64,000 nt of DNA from Cellvibrionales bacterium (GCA_024639455.1 JAHEIH010000026.1:25502-89501), one strand, 5' to 3'. Counted from the stretch's first letter, positions 18,639 through 28,162 are shown. Numbers and translations are program-made. Notes: generated by a model from the sequence alone, not told the origin.

Positions 18639-19043
18639 TTATTGACTACTGACATAGACACAAAGTACCGCTGCGTATAGAAAAACCGCCCACGTCAGCA
18701 AGGTACCGACGAAACGTCCCGGCGATGTACCACTGGAACGCGCCAATCCCCACGCGTGAAGCAACCGACCCAGGGTGAGGGCTAAACCTAGCGCGTGCAG
18801 ATGTATCGCCGCAACACCCATCAGCTCCAATACCAAGATCATCAGCAGTGCCAGCGGCACGTATTCCAAGGCATTGCCGTGCACCCGAATGGCGCGCAAC
18901 ATTTCCGGCACGCCGCCGTCGCCAAGACCCACTTTATGGCGCATACGCAACACCACGACGTACATCGCCAAGGCAAAAATCAACAACACATTAATACCAA
19001 TGTAGAAACTACTAATCACTGGCATGATGGCGAGCGCATGCAT
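18639..19043 (-). CDS. MAPEG family membrane protein
   Basis: The 134-residue protein has about four membrane helices and the MAPEG signature region around RAIRVHGNALEYVPLALLMI (residues 49-68). Members of this family include glutathione S-transferase-like eicosanoid enzymes, and the bacterial roles are mostly unknown. A GAGGAAT ribosome site precedes the ATG. It lies ten bases after the stop of the metallo-hydrolase gene, so the two form an operon. Confidence 0.88.
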   Translation of the reverse strand: MHALAIMPVISSFYIGINVLLIFALAMYVVVLRMRHKVGLGDGGVPEMLRAIRVHGNALEYVPLALLMILVLELMGVAAIHLHALGLALTLGRLLHAWGLARSSGTSPGRFVGTLLTWAVFLYAAVLCVYVSSQ

Positions 19044-19053
19044 GGGCTATTCC

Positions 19054-19698
19054 TCAACCGAAGTTTTTGTCAGACACAAAAGGATTGGTGGCACGCTCCC
19101 GACCGAAGGTCGAATTAGGGCCGTGGCCGGGTACAAAATTCACGTCATCACCCAGCGGCCAAAGCTTGTTTCGAATCGAAGCCACTAAGGTGTCGTAGTC
19201 ACCACGCGGGAAGTCGGTGCGCCCGATGGATCCCTGAAACAAGACATCACCGACGAGGGCCAGTTTAGAGTCGTTGTGGTAAAAAACGACGTGGCCAGGA
19301 GTGTGACCAGGGCAGTGTTTAACATCCAGTTTGACGTTGCCAAACTCAATGCTATCGCCATCTTCTAACCAGCGATCAGGCTCAAACGCCTCAGCAATGG
19401 GAAAACCCGCCATCTTGCACCATTCAGGTAATTTCTCAAGCCAGAATATATCTTCCTTTTGCGGCCCTTCAATAGGAATGTTGAGCTGTTCGCGAAGCTC
19501 ACCGGCACCTGCACAGTGGTCCATGTGAGCGTGGGTAAGGAAGATTTTTTCTAATTCGCAGCCGGTTTGTTTAACCGCCTCTAACAACTTGGGAAGATCG
19601 CCGCCCGGGTCGACAAGCGCGGCTTTGTTGGTCTCTTCACAGACCAGCAAACTGCAGTTTTGTTGGTAGGCTGTCACGGGAATAACATACGCTTTCAT
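19054..19698 (-). CDS. MBL-fold metallohydrolase (glyoxalase II-like, YcbL type)
   Basis: The 214-residue enzyme carries the di-metal motif THAHMDH (His56, His58, Asp60, His61), then CPGHTPGH, the bridging Asp in LVGDVLF, and a final VPGHGP. This matches YcbL-type hydroxyacylglutathione hydrolases, which act on thioesters. The start at 19698 is chosen because the protein begins with the family-typical MKAYVIPVTAYQQN, and the longer open frame upstream would run into the divergent cinA promoter. Confidence 0.9.
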   Translation of the reverse strand: MKAYVIPVTAYQQNCSLLVCEETNKAALVDPGGDLPKLLEAVKQTGCELEKIFLTHAHMDHCAGAGELREQLNIPIEGPQKEDIFWLEKLPEWCKMAGFPIAEAFEPDRWLEDGDSIEFGNVKLDVKHCPGHTPGHVVFYHNDSKLALVGDVLFQGSIGRTDFPRGDYDTLVASIRNKLWPLGDDVNFVPGHGPNSTFGRERATNPFVSDKNFG

Positions 19699-19803
19699 AA
19701 CAAACTCACAAAAAAAATTTGCCCGCAGTGTAGCACACTTGGCTAGCCTGATTGGACACGGTCTTGTAGCATGGCGCAATCCACCTGTAGCGCGAGAATT
19801 GTC

Positions 19804-21054
19804 ATGAAAACAGCCTTTCTTTTGACCGGCAATGAACTCATGAGCGGCGACATCGTCGACTCCAACTCTGCCGAAATGGCACAGATGCTGTTTGAAATTG
19901 GCCTGAGTGTCGACACCAAAGTGACCGTCGGCGACGACCGAGCGGCCCTGCATGCTTATATTGATTCTTTGAGCCGCGAGCACAATATCTTGATCGTCAA
20001 TGGCGGGCTGGGGCCAACCCAAGATGACCTGACCGCTGAAATTTTAGCTCAAACGGCGGATTTGCCCATCGAAGAACACCCCGTTGCACGAGCCCACTTG
20101 GAAGCTTGGTGCGAACGACGCGGGGTAGCGCTGAGTCCGGCCAACCTCAAACAAGCTATGCTGCCCGCTGGCTGCCGTATTATTCCTAACGACCGCGGCA
20201 GCGCGGTCGGCTTCGAAATTGACCTACACGGCTGTCGCGTGATGACCACCCCCGGGGTGCCGTCAGAGCTGCGCTTGATGATGCGGCACCATATTTTACC
20301 CACCCTCGAGGCCGACGCCAGCATTTGCTTCGATAAGCTTCAGTGCTTTGGCTTAGGTGAATCGCGCATCCAACAAATGGTACATGACCACATGCCCAAC
20401 TGGCCGGTGAGCATGGACTTGGGTTTCCGCGCTGGCATGCCGCTGTTGGAAGTAAAACTTCGCTCCAAAGGCGAACCAGAACTACACCAACACACCCTAG
20501 CCAAACTTCATCACTTGCTTGGTGAGCACGTGGTTTGTGAAGGCAGCGGCACTTTGCCGAATACCCTCGTGGCCTTACTGGCGGAGCGCGGCGAACAAAT
20601 CACCTTTGCAGAGTCGTGCACTGGGGGTCGCATGGCTAGCGAAATTACCTCTGTGCCTGGCTCCTCGGCGGTTTTCGGAGCAGGCTTTGTGACCTACTCC
20701 AACGCCATGAAGTGCGACATGCTGGGGGTAAACGCCGCCACATTGGCACAATATGGCGCGGTGAGCGAACACGTCGTGTTGGAAATGGTCAATGGCGCCA
20801 TGGGTCGCTCAGGAGCGCAGTGGGGGGTGGCGGTATCAGGCATCGCGGGGCCCGATGGGGGTAGCGACGACAAACCGGTCGGCACAATTTGGATCGCCTG
20901 GGGCAAACAGCATGCAATGAAAACACGCCGTTTGAGACTACGCATGGACCGCTCAATGTTCCAGCGCATGGTGTGCGCCATGTCTCTCGACCTCATCCGC
21001 CGTGACTTATTGGGCCTGGAAGCTGAGCCAAGCTACTTCGGCCGCTACCTCTAA
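19804..21054 (+). CDS. cinA: CinA family nicotinamide-nucleotide amidohydrolase, two-domain form
   Basis: The 416-residue protein has both CinA modules. Residues 1-170 form the molybdopterin-binding-like ADP-ribose pyrophosphatase domain (TGNELMSGDIVDSN and NGGLGPTQDD). Residues about 255-410 form the PncC deamidase domain (AESCTGGRMASEITSVPGSS and AVSGIAGPDGG). It salvages nicotinamide mononucleotide to nicotinate mononucleotide. The ATG at 19804 starts directly at the conserved MKTAFLLTGNE. Its last four bases overlap an opposing small gene. Confidence 0.92.
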   Translation: MKTAFLLTGNELMSGDIVDSNSAEMAQMLFEIGLSVDTKVTVGDDRAALHAYIDSLSREHNILIVNGGLGPTQDDLTAEILAQTADLPIEEHPVARAHLEAWCERRGVALSPANLKQAMLPAGCRIIPNDRGSAVGFEIDLHGCRVMTTPGVPSELRLMMRHHILPTLEADASICFDKLQCFGLGESRIQQMVHDHMPNWPVSMDLGFRAGMPLLEVKLRSKGEPELHQHTLAKLHHLLGEHVVCEGSGTLPNTLVALLAERGEQITFAESCTGGRMASEITSVPGSSAVFGAGFVTYSNAMKCDMLGVNAATLAQYGAVSEHVVLEMVNGAMGRSGAQWGVAVSGIAGPDGGSDDKPVGTIWIAWGKQHAMKTRRLRLRMDRSMFQRMVCAMSLDLIRRDLLGLEAEPSYFGRYL

Positions 21055-21359
21055 TGTGGGCGATCGGCATCGCCCGCCACAGGGAAGCGCACCGGAATAC
21101 GAATATCCACGGGGGTGGCGTTAGGGTCGCCCAAGATAGGCGAATCGCTCGAGAGGGACTCATTGAACTGGGCACAAAAGGCTTGGCAGAGTAGTTCCAC
21201 TGCCCGCTGACGGCTTATCAGCTGACACTCCACCCCGGCTTGCATATAGCCTTCCAGTCGCAAGCGACGTGTCGGAGACACGCCAGCGCCAGCGGACATA
21301 TCGGCAAAGAGCTCCCGCAAACGGCTAGCTACGCAACGTTCAAACTTTGCCAGATTCAC
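21051..21359 (-). CDS. Hypothetical protein, coupled to the DUF2288 gene
   Basis: The product has about 102 residues if started at the GTG that overlaps the DUF2288 stop (GTGA). It is soluble, with Arg-rich helices and two Cys residues, and no recognised domain. It is the last gene of a dtd-DUF2288-unknown run and overlaps cinA by four bases at the 3' end. The start is inferred from coupling; a longer frame to 21407 would overlap DUF2288 more deeply. Confidence 0.55.
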   Translation of the reverse strand: MNLAKFERCVASRLRELFADMSAGAGVSPTRRLRLEGYMQAGVECQLISRQRAVELLCQAFCAQFNESLSSDSPILGDPNATPVDIRIPVRFPVAGDADRPH

Positions 21360-21673
21360 ACCTTGTTCTCTTGCACCAGCACCCAAGGCGCCGCAACAAC
21401 CGCCCAAACCATAGGACGATCGTCGTGAAAACGGGCGGCCACCTCGTCACTCAGTCGACCCACTTGCTCAGCCTCCATCCAGGCTTTGAATTGCTCGGTA
21501 TCGTCCTGAGCCAGTTTTACCGCAACTTGTACAAGATCCAAGCTATCGCCCACGTGGAGCACAACACCTTGGGCGTAAAAACGCTCCAGTTCTTCCCAAC
21601 CGACTTGCGCCGTTTCAGCATTGAAATAGGCGGCCAACTGCTCAGGATCGTTGCGATCAATTTCAACTACCAC
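21356..21673 (-). CDS. DUF2288 family protein
   Basis: The 105-residue soluble protein shows the DUF2288 pattern: an N-terminal ETAQVGWEELERFYAQGVV, a central SLDLVQVAVKLAQDD, and a C-terminal WAVVAAPWVLVQE. The function is unknown. The start is GTG at 21673 with AGGA about eight bases upstream. It lies ten bases after dtd and is cotranscribed with it. Confidence 0.82.
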   Translation of the reverse strand: MVVEIDRNDPEQLAAYFNAETAQVGWEELERFYAQGVVLHVGDSLDLVQVAVKLAQDDTEQFKAWMEAEQVGRLSDEVAARFHDDRPMVWAVVAAPWVLVQENKV

Positions 21674-21683
21674 GATAGATTCC

Positions 21684-22121
21684 TCAATTTTCTAGCAAAA
21701 AGGTCACCGGACCGTCGTTGACCAGGCTGACTTGCATGTCAGCGGCAAAACGCCCCGCCGCGACATGCGCAATTTTTGTGGCGGTGTAATCCAGCGCGGC
21801 ATGGTATAGCTCTCGCGCCATATCAGGCGGCGCGGCACTACTGAAGCTAGGACGCAAGCCCTTGCGAGTATTGGCCGCCAGCGTAAATTGCGATACTAAA
21901 AGGACACCGCCGTTAATATCTTGCACACTCAGGTTCATCTTCCCCTGCTCGTCGCTAAATACTCGGTAGGCCAGTAACTTATCGATTGCCGCCCGCATCG
22001 TCGACAATGTGTCGTGGGCTTCCACCCCAACCAAACACATCAAACCCGCACCAATTTCCCCGACTCTCTCGCCGTCGATATCGACCGCCGCCGATGCCAC
22101 GCGCTGCAATAATAGTTTCAT
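21684..22121 (-). CDS. dtd: D-aminoacyl-tRNA deacylase
   Basis: The 145-residue enzyme hydrolyses D-amino acids and glycine mis-attached to tRNA. Both active-site signatures are present: LLVSQFTLAA near residue 77 and the Gly-cisPro-type motif in LVNDGPVTF near residue 135. An AAGGAG ribosome site precedes the ATG. It heads the three-gene leftward operon. Confidence 0.95.
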   Translation of the reverse strand: MKLLLQRVASAAVDIDGERVGEIGAGLMCLVGVEAHDTLSTMRAAIDKLLAYRVFSDEQGKMNLSVQDINGGVLLVSQFTLAANTRKGLRPSFSSAAPPDMARELYHAALDYTATKIAHVAAGRFAADMQVSLVNDGPVTFLLEN

Positions 22122-22246
22122 AGCCGCTCCTTATGACGGCATTGTAGCGTAACTTGCCGGTGGTCTCAGCTAACGCGCGCTAAACTATTTTTGAATTTCT
22201 CTTTAAATGCGAATATTGAGTACCAATTGAAACTCCGGCGTGATGC

Positions 22247-22279
22247 CAACTTAAAGGCGAAGCTGCAAACTTTAAGTTG
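22247..22279. promoter_or_regulatory. Perfect 10-bp inverted repeat upstream of an XRE regulator
   Basis: CAACTTAAAG at 22247-22256 and its exact complement CTTTAAGTTG at 22270-22279 flank 13 bases. The position immediately before the XRE gene and the dyad form suggest an operator, most simply for autoregulation. It could also act on the divergent dtd operon. Confidence 0.6.
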
Positions 22280-22300
22280 ATTCCGAATGAGATTACGCGC

Positions 22301-22690
22301 GTGAGTAGAGCACCAAATGACATTGACCGCTATATTGGGCAGGCCATGCGCCGCATACGCGAATCTCAATTTATCCGCATGGAACAAGCCGCCGATGCAC
22401 TGGATATTAGCCCCCAGCAAATCTCCAAAATAGAACGCGGCACCAGCAAAATCAGCGCCTCGCAGTTTTTCCAATTGTGCTATTTTTACAAAATAAGCCC
22501 AGCACGGATTTATCAACAGTTACCGTTAAGAGACACCTTGCAGTTCATCCAAGAAGATAATCCGCATGGCTACCGCAAGCAGCACTTACTGGAAGAATCG
22601 CTGAAAGCGGAAATTGATGGCCTAAACCCAGCAGCTCAACAGCAATTGCTGGATTTGCTGAAGACCCTGAATCATAGACCTGAAGGGTAA
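22301..22690 (+). CDS. XRE family transcriptional regulator
   Basis: The 129-residue DNA-binding protein has a helix-turn-helix at about residues 15-70 (IRESQFIRMEQAADALDISPQQISKIERGTSKIS). The recognition helix is followed by a typical Cro/CI tail and a short C-terminal helical extension. GTG at 22301 is the proposed start. The alternative TTG at 22277 falls inside the inverted repeat and would place the operator within the gene. Confidence 0.75.
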   Translation: MSRAPNDIDRYIGQAMRRIRESQFIRMEQAADALDISPQQISKIERGTSKISASQFFQLCYFYKISPARIYQQLPLRDTLQFIQEDNPHGYRKQHLLEESLKAEIDGLNPAAQQQLLDLLKTLNHRPEG

Positions 22691-22730
22691 AGCAACTGGG
22701 GATATTTCTCGGGCCTTTCGTGGGACATCA

Positions 22731-22943
22731 TAAGGCCGTTACCGCCATGGAGGCGGGTATGTCATTGTTGCAGGAGCAAAAAATGCCCCCTGGCCGCGTC
22801 CCTATCGGTCGTCCTGCCCTTCGGGACATAAGGCCGTTACCGCCATGGAGGCGGGTATGTCATTGTTGCAGGAGCAAAAAATGACCCCTGGCCGCGTCCC
22901 TCTCGGGCGTCCTGCCCTTCGGGACATAAGGCCGTCCCTGGCC
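22731..22943. repeat. 98-bp tandem repeat, two full copies and a partial third
   Basis: Units begin at 22731, 22829 and 22927, an exact 98-base period. The first two copies differ at three positions. The third stops after about 12 bases and runs into CCCTGGCC. Each full unit contains a small hairpin (CCGCC/GGCGG around ATGGA) and a ribosome-site-like GGAG followed by ATG. The array fills the gap between the convergent XRE and typA genes. It has no spacers and is not a CRISPR. Confidence 0.92.
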
Positions 22944-22973
22944 AAAAAAAAAGCCCTCTTGCGAGGGCTTTTT
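22944..22973 (-). terminator. Intrinsic terminator of typA (possibly bidirectional)
   Basis: GCCCTC/GAGGGC with a four-base loop is flanked by A9 on the left and T5 on the right. On the minus strand it ends typA with nine T. On the plus strand five T could stop transcripts from the repeat region. Confidence 0.9.
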
Positions 22974-22977
22974 AGGA

Positions 22978-24795
22978 TTAAGCGGCGGCGTTTTTAGCGC
23001 GCTTACGCTCGTGCTCTTTCAAGAATTTCTTACGCAAACGAATCGACTTAGGTGTTACTTCAACGAGCTCGTCGTCTTCGATGAACTCCAGTGCTTGCTC
23101 CAAGGTATGACGGATAGGTGGCGTCAGGGTCAGCGCTTCGTCGGTACCAGCGGCGCGAACGTTAGTCAACTGTTTGGCTTTAGTGGGGTTAACCACCAGA
23201 TCGTTGTCGCGCGAGTGAATGCCCACGATTTGACCTTCGTAAATGTCGATACCGTGGCCAAGGAAGAGGCGACCACGATCTTGCAAATTAAACAGTGCAT
23301 AAGCCAAGGTCTTTCCGTTAACCATCGATACCAGTACGCCGTTTTGACGGCTGACAACTTCACCTGCCTTCACAGGACCGTAGTGGTCAAAGATAGACGT
23401 CATGATGCCAGAACCCGACGTCAGAGTCAGGAACAAACCACGGAAACCGATCAAGCCACGTGAAGGCACGATAAATTCGAGGCGAACACGGCCTTTACCG
23501 TCGACTTCCATATTGGTCATCTCGGCTTTACGCAGGCCCAGCTCTTCGATCACGGCGCCTTGATGCTGCTCTTCAACATCAATTACTACCTGCTCAAAGG
23601 GTTCTTGAACTTCACCGTCAACCACACGCTGGATAACTTCTGGGCGTGACACACCCATTTCGAAGCCTTCGCGACGCATGGTTTCAATCAATACTGACAG
23701 GTGCAGCTCACCACGTCCAGATACGATAAACTTGTCAGGCGAATCACCTTGTTTAACGCGCAATGCCACGTTGTGGATCAACTCGCGGTCCAAACGGTCT
23801 TTAATGTTACGCGACGTGACGAATTTGCCTTCTTTACCTGCAAACGGTGAGTCGTTGACCTGGAAAGTCATGCTCACGGTGGGCTCGTCAACGGTCAGTG
23901 CAGGCAGCAATTCAACATTCAATGGGTCACACAGCGTGTCGGAAATGCTCAGACCCTCAATACCGGTAAGACATACGATATCACCAGCTTCGGCTTGAGG
24001 AACCTCGAGACGCTCAAGGCCTAAGTAACCCATAACGGTGAGCACTTTACCTTTGCGTTGCTTGCCATCCGCGGTGGCTACAACCACTTGTTGATTGGGT
24101 TTTAAAGTACCGCGCGTGATACGACCTACACCGATAACACCCACATAGCTGTTGTAATCGAGCGCAGAAATTTGCATTTGGAAAGGCTTGTCGACTTCAA
24201 CATCAGGCGCTTTCACCTTGTCAACAATCATTTGGAACAGCGGCGTCATATCGTCAGCCAATTCCGAAGGATCCATACCCGCAACACCGTTTAACGCAGA
24301 GGCGTAAACAATCGGGAAGTCCAACTGCTCATCGGTCGCACCCAAACGGTCGAAAAGATCAAATACTTGATCCACAACCCAATCAGGACGCGCACCAGGG
24401 CGGTCAACCTTGTTGATAACCACAATAGGGTTCAACCCTTTTTCGAACGCTTTTGAGGTCACGAAACGTGTTTGTGGCATAGGGCCATCAACGGCATCAA
24501 CCAACAGCAACACGCAATCCACCATCGACAGAACGCGCTCTACTTCGCCGCCAAAGTCGGCGTGCCCGGGGGTGTCCACGATGTTGATGTGGTAACCGTT
24601 CCACTCGATAGCGGTGTTTTTGGCGAGAATGGTAATACCACGCTCACGCTCTTGATCGTTAGAGTCCATGACGCGCTCGGCGCCTTCGTCACGACGCTTA
24701 AGCGTACCAGACTGCTCGAGGAGTTTATCTACCAGAGTAGTTTTACCGTGGTCAACGTGGGCGATAATCGCAATGTTGCGCAAGTTCTGTTTCAC
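22978..24795 (-). CDS. typA: Ribosome-associated translational GTPase TypA/BipA
   Basis: The 605-residue GTPase acts in ribosome assembly and stress adaptation. G1 is [10 protein letters not shown] (residues 13-22), switch II is [13 protein letters not shown], and NKVD is the G4 motif. EF-G-like domains and the BipA-specific C-terminal domain follow ([16 protein letters not shown] near residue 560). The start is GTG at 24795, which gives the usual N-terminus [13 protein letters not shown]. Confidence 0.95.
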   Translation of the reverse strand: MKQNLRNIAIIAHVDHGKTTLVDKLLEQSGTLKRRDEGAERVMDSNDQERERGITILAKNTAIEWNGYHINIVDTPGHADFGGEVERVLSMVDCVLLLVDAVDGPMPQTRFVTSKAFEKGLNPIVVINKVDRPGARPDWVVDQVFDLFDRLGATDEQLDFPIVYASALNGVAGMDPSELADDMTPLFQMIVDKVKAPDVEVDKPFQMQISALDYNSYVGVIGVGRITRGTLKPNQQVVVATADGKQRKGKVLTVMGYLGLERLEVPQAEAGDIVCLTGIEGLSISDTLCDPLNVELLPALTVDEPTVSMTFQVNDSPFAGKEGKFVTSRNIKDRLDRELIHNVALRVKQGDSPDKFIVSGRGELHLSVLIETMRREGFEMGVSRPEVIQRVVDGEVQEPFEQVVIDVEEQHQGAVIEELGLRKAEMTNMEVDGKGRVRLEFIVPSRGLIGFRGLFLTLTSGSGIMTSIFDHYGPVKAGEVVSRQNGVLVSMVNGKTLAYALFNLQDRGRLFLGHGIDIYEGQIVGIHSRDNDLVVNPTKAKQLTNVRAAGTDEALTLTPPIRHTLEQALEFIEDDELVEVTPKSIRLRKKFLKEHERKRAKNAAA

Positions 24796-24900
24796 AAATT
24801 TACCTGTGGGGTGGAATAAAAGGCGCGCATTATACAGGTATTAATAGGTGAACAGATAGCAACAAATGCACTATTTTGATGAATTTTTGAACAATTGTTG

Positions 24901-24914
24901 CCCGCCGAAGCGGG
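24901..24914 (-). terminator. Hairpin after the NSS transporter gene
   Basis: CCCGC and GCGGG pair around CGAA (TTCG on the minus strand, a stable tetraloop type). It lies 17 bases past the transporter stop. No good T run follows, so the call is tentative. Confidence 0.4.
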
Positions 24915-24930
24915 TAACTAAAGCAGGAGG

Positions 24931-26352
24931 CTAACCAATAAAGCTGACACCGAAGTATTTGTAAGCCACGGTATTGAGGAAAATAACCAACAGAATCACC
25001 GGGATAAAGGTCGTCAGAGAGACGTCCACGTAGCGCTCAAGGAAGGAATGGCGGTAATTGGGGGCGCCACGTTCAAGCTCGCGGTGAAAATTAGCGCGTT
25101 TCCAGTGGAACAACACCAACAAACAACTTAATAAACCATTGAGCGGCAACACCGTGTCGTAGAACACGTCGATAATCACATCGAAGAAGGACTTATTCGC
25201 CCCACCATAGCTCATAAAGCTGGTCAGCCAATCGGCGCGGCCAAATGAATAAATACAGAGAATACTGAATACCAACACCGACACCGCCAGCATAGACAGC
25301 GACTTTTTACGGCTGTATTTCATCGAGCCCATGATGGCCGAATTGGGTACTTCGGTGATCGACACCAGAGATGTAATAGCGGCAAAAAATACCAATAAAA
25401 AGAAGATCGACGCCACCGCGCTGGCACCGCCGTAACCAATGTTGGCCTGCAAGGCCAAAAAGATCTTCGGCAGGAAGGTAAAAATCAACCCCACCGACGA
25501 GTCACTTAACTCAGCGGTATCGATATCGGGGTTGAAGGAAAAAATAGCTGGCATGATCAACAGACCAGCACAAAACGCCACGGCGGTATCTGTGAATGCC
25601 ACGAACTTGGCACTGCCAGGCAGATCGTCGTCACGCTGCATGTAGGAGCCATAGGTAATCATAATACCCATGCCCAACGAGAGTGAGAAAAACGCCTGTG
25701 ACAACGCTGTATTGATAACACTTGCGTTAATTTTGCTAAAGTCTGGCACGATATAATATCTAACACCCGCAAACGCGTTATCGAGCGTCAAGACGAACCC
25801 CACCAACAAAATCAGCATCACAAACAGCGCCGGCATCATGATTTTTGCGCCCTTTTCAATGCCGTCTTTCACCCCGCTAAACAAGATGAAGTACACAATG
25901 GCATTGACCGCGATCAAGTACCAAAAAATATCATTGGTGTTGATAAAAGCACCGAAATAAGCCGGATCAGCCAACTTATCAAGATTGCCACTGAGGGTCT
26001 CAAACAGATAACCAAACAGCCAGATTGTGATCACGGTGTAGAACACGGCGATCATGTAGGGCGTTAAAAGAGCGAGAAAACCGCCCGCCGTCCAACCCTT
26101 ATGGCCGCTCGAAAGACTGCGAAAAGCGCTCATTGGCGCGTGCTGGGTATGACGACCGATGGAAATTTCGGCCAGCATCACCGGCAAACAAATAAACACT
26201 ACAAACAGGGCATAGATAAGCAAAAAAGCACCGCCGCCATTTTTAGCCGCCGCTACGGGGAAGCCAACCAAGTTGCCAATACCCACGGCAGAGCCTGCCG
26301 CCGCAAGAATAAAACCAAGGCGAGAGCCAAATTGCTCGCGATTCGCCGACAT
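24931..26352 (-). CDS. Sodium-dependent transporter, NSS (SNF) family
   Basis: The 473-residue inner-membrane symporter shows the NSS signature near the start (SRLGFILAAAGSAVGIGNLVGFP), with the unwound TM1 Gly and Asn that bind Na+ and substrate. About 12 membrane segments follow. Substrates in this family are amino acids or related amines, and this one is unresolved. The start at 26352 follows AGGAATAAC. Upstream in-frame codons to 26646 are non-family sequence and overlap the glnA control region. It is divergent from glnA and shares with it a 386-base region rich in GCACC half-sites. Confidence 0.9.
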   Translation of the reverse strand: MSANREQFGSRLGFILAAAGSAVGIGNLVGFPVAAAKNGGGAFLLIYALFVVFICLPVMLAEISIGRHTQHAPMSAFRSLSSGHKGWTAGGFLALLTPYMIAVFYTVITIWLFGYLFETLSGNLDKLADPAYFGAFINTNDIFWYLIAVNAIVYFILFSGVKDGIEKGAKIMMPALFVMLILLVGFVLTLDNAFAGVRYYIVPDFSKINASVINTALSQAFFSLSLGMGIMITYGSYMQRDDDLPGSAKFVAFTDTAVAFCAGLLIMPAIFSFNPDIDTAELSDSSVGLIFTFLPKIFLALQANIGYGGASAVASIFFLLVFFAAITSLVSITEVPNSAIMGSMKYSRKKSLSMLAVSVLVFSILCIYSFGRADWLTSFMSYGGANKSFFDVIIDVFYDTVLPLNGLLSCLLVLFHWKRANFHRELERGAPNYRHSFLERYVDVSLTTFIPVILLVIFLNTVAYKYFGVSFIG

Positions 26353-26435
26353 ATTGTTATTCCTATTTTTAGAGGAGAAGGCACATAGTAGATCAAATCC
26401 CCTCTGGTCGCGTCTAGTCCCCAAATTCGCCAATG

Positions 26436-26500
26436 TTGGTGCGACAAAACGCACCAAAATATTCCGCAAGCCGCACCATTCTCGAGCACCAACGCACCAA
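26436..26500. promoter_or_regulatory. Cluster of GGTGC/GCACC half-sites between NSS and glnA
   Basis: A perfect dyad TTGGTGCG-ACAAAA-CGCACCAA lies at 26436-26457. Three further GCACC copies are at 26473, 26486 and 26494. GCACC is the NtrC half-site, but the canonical GCACC-N5-GGTGC order is not present here. The cluster sits about 80-145 bases ahead of the glnA sigma-54 promoter, a usual distance for an enhancer. The remainder of the 386-base gap is AT-rich and otherwise unremarkable. Confidence 0.55.
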
Positions 26501-26580
26501 ACAAGAGCATCACTGATATTTGAGCCAACACTTATACCGACAACCAACTGATTTAATTGAATATTATTTTTTTCCATGAA

Positions 26581-26596
26581 TGGCACACGACTTGCT
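26581..26596 (+). promoter_or_regulatory. Sigma-54 promoter of glnA
   Basis: TGGCAC, five bases, TTGCT is an exact -24/-12 consensus with GG and GC twelve bases apart. Transcription would begin about 26608, leaving a leader of about 130 bases before the glnA ATG. NtrC is encoded two genes downstream. Confidence 0.88.
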
Positions 26597-26738
26597 GCAA
26601 GCGGATGCAGTCTTGCGCTATAGTAGTCGCTGGCCGAATGGAGCACTTTTTAATCAAAGTCTTCACAAGCATTACTCTTGTTTGTCCACCATCGGGCAAG
26701 CAGGAACAGAACACAAATCCATTTTTGGAGGTACAACC

Positions 26739-28145
26739 ATGTCAGAGAATACTCTGAAACTTATCAAAGATAACGAGGCGAAATGGGCCGACCTGCGCTT
26801 CACCGACACTCACGGTAAAGAGCAACACGTGACCATCCCTGCTAGCGAAATCGACGAAGATTTCTTCGTAGACGGCAAGATGTTTGACGGTTCTTCAATC
26901 GCCGGCTGGAAAGGCATTAACGAATCAGACATGATTTTGATGCCCGATGACGCTGCGTCTCTCATGGATCCCTTCTTTGACGAGTCTACAGTCATCATTC
27001 GCTGCCAGATCGTTGACCCCATCTCAATGCAAGGTTACAACCGCGATCCACGTTCTATCGCTGCGCGCGCTGAAGAATACCTGGCATCTTCTGGCATTGG
27101 CGACACCGCCTTGTTCGGTCCCGAGCCCGAGTTCTTCGTTTTTGACGACATCAAGTGGCACTCAGACATGTCTGGCGCTGGCTACAGCATCAACTCTGAA
27201 GAAGCCGCTTGGTCTTCAAGCCGTGATTTCCACGATGGCAACATGGGTCACCGCCCCGGTGTTAAAGGCGGTTACTTCCCCGTTCCTCCCGTCGATTCAC
27301 TGCACGAAATCCGCGGCCAAATGTGTAACGCCATGGAAGCCATGGGCTTAGAAATTGAAGTTCACCACCACGAAGTAGCCACTGCTGGTCAGTGTGAAAT
27401 CGGTGTTGGCGCCAACACATTGGTGAAAAAAGCTGACGAAGTTCAGGTACTGAAATACTGTGTACACAACGTTGCTCACATGTACGGCAAAACCGCGACT
27501 TTCATGCCCAAGCCTCTAGTAGGTGACAACGGTTCAGGTATGCACTTGCACCAGTCAATCTCTAAAGGTGGCAACAACATCATGGCGGGCGATGCCTACG
27601 CTGGTCTGAGCGAAGAAGCTTTGTACTATATCGGCGGCATCATCAAGCACACACGTGCAATCAACGCTTTCTCTAACCCTGCGACCAACTCTTACAAGCG
27701 TCTGGTACCCGGTTTCGAAGCACCCGTAATGCTGGCCTACTCAGCGCGTAACCGCTCTGCGTCTATCCGCATTCCTTTCGTAAACTCTGCGAAAGCACGT
27801 CGTATCGAAGTTCGCTACGGTGACCCTGCGGCCAACCCATACCTGATGTTCACCGCCATGTTGATGGCTGGTCTGGACGGCATCAAGAACAAGATCCACC
27901 CCGGCGACGCGGCGGACAAAGACTTGTACGACCTGCCCCCAGAAGAAGAAGCGCAAATTCCAAAAGTGTGTGCGAGCCTCGAAGAAGCTCTGGCCGCTCT
28001 GGATGCTGACCGCGATTTCTTGAAAGCCGGTGGCGTTATGGATGACGACATGATTGACGCTTACATTGACCTTAAGATGCAAGACGTCCAGCGCATTCGC
28101 ATGACTCCACACCCCATCGAGTTCGACATGTACTACTCAGTATAA
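26739..28145 (+). CDS. glnA: Glutamine synthetase, type I (GSI-beta)
   Basis: The 468-residue enzyme condenses ammonia and glutamate and forms a dodecamer. Landmarks include [12 protein letters not shown], the ATP/metal region [21 protein letters not shown], and the adenylylation loop DLYDLPPEE with Tyr397, so activity is probably controlled by GlnE. The ATG at 26739 follows GGAG. A longer in-frame extension back to 26580 runs through the sigma-54 promoter and is rejected. It heads glnA-ntrB-ntrC, with a hairpin after glnA. Confidence 0.96.
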   Translation: MSENTLKLIKDNEAKWADLRFTDTHGKEQHVTIPASEIDEDFFVDGKMFDGSSIAGWKGINESDMILMPDDAASLMDPFFDESTVIIRCQIVDPISMQGYNRDPRSIAARAEEYLASSGIGDTALFGPEPEFFVFDDIKWHSDMSGAGYSINSEEAAWSSSRDFHDGNMGHRPGVKGGYFPVPPVDSLHEIRGQMCNAMEAMGLEIEVHHHEVATAGQCEIGVGANTLVKKADEVQVLKYCVHNVAHMYGKTATFMPKPLVGDNGSGMHLHQSISKGGNNIMAGDAYAGLSEEALYYIGGIIKHTRAINAFSNPATNSYKRLVPGFEAPVMLAYSARNRSASIRIPFVNSAKARRIEVRYGDPAANPYLMFTAMLMAGLDGIKNKIHPGDAADKDLYDLPPEEEAQIPKVCASLEEALAALDADRDFLKAGGVMDDDMIDAYIDLKMQDVQRIRMTPHPIEFDMYYSV

Positions 28146-28162
28146 GATTTCGATCTATACGC

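Noticed and set aside
22783..22884. 33-residue microprotein in the tandem repeat
   Set aside because: A ribosome site and ATG exist, but the frame is dictated by the repeat itself and there is no other support, so it is not listed as a gene.
22731..22943. CRISPR array
   Set aside because: The repeat units are 98 bases with no unique spacers; this is a plain tandem duplication.
26580..26738. N-terminal extension of glutamine synthetase
   Set aside because: It translates through the sigma-54 promoter and lacks family resemblance. The ATG at 26739 has GGAG and the normal GlnA start.
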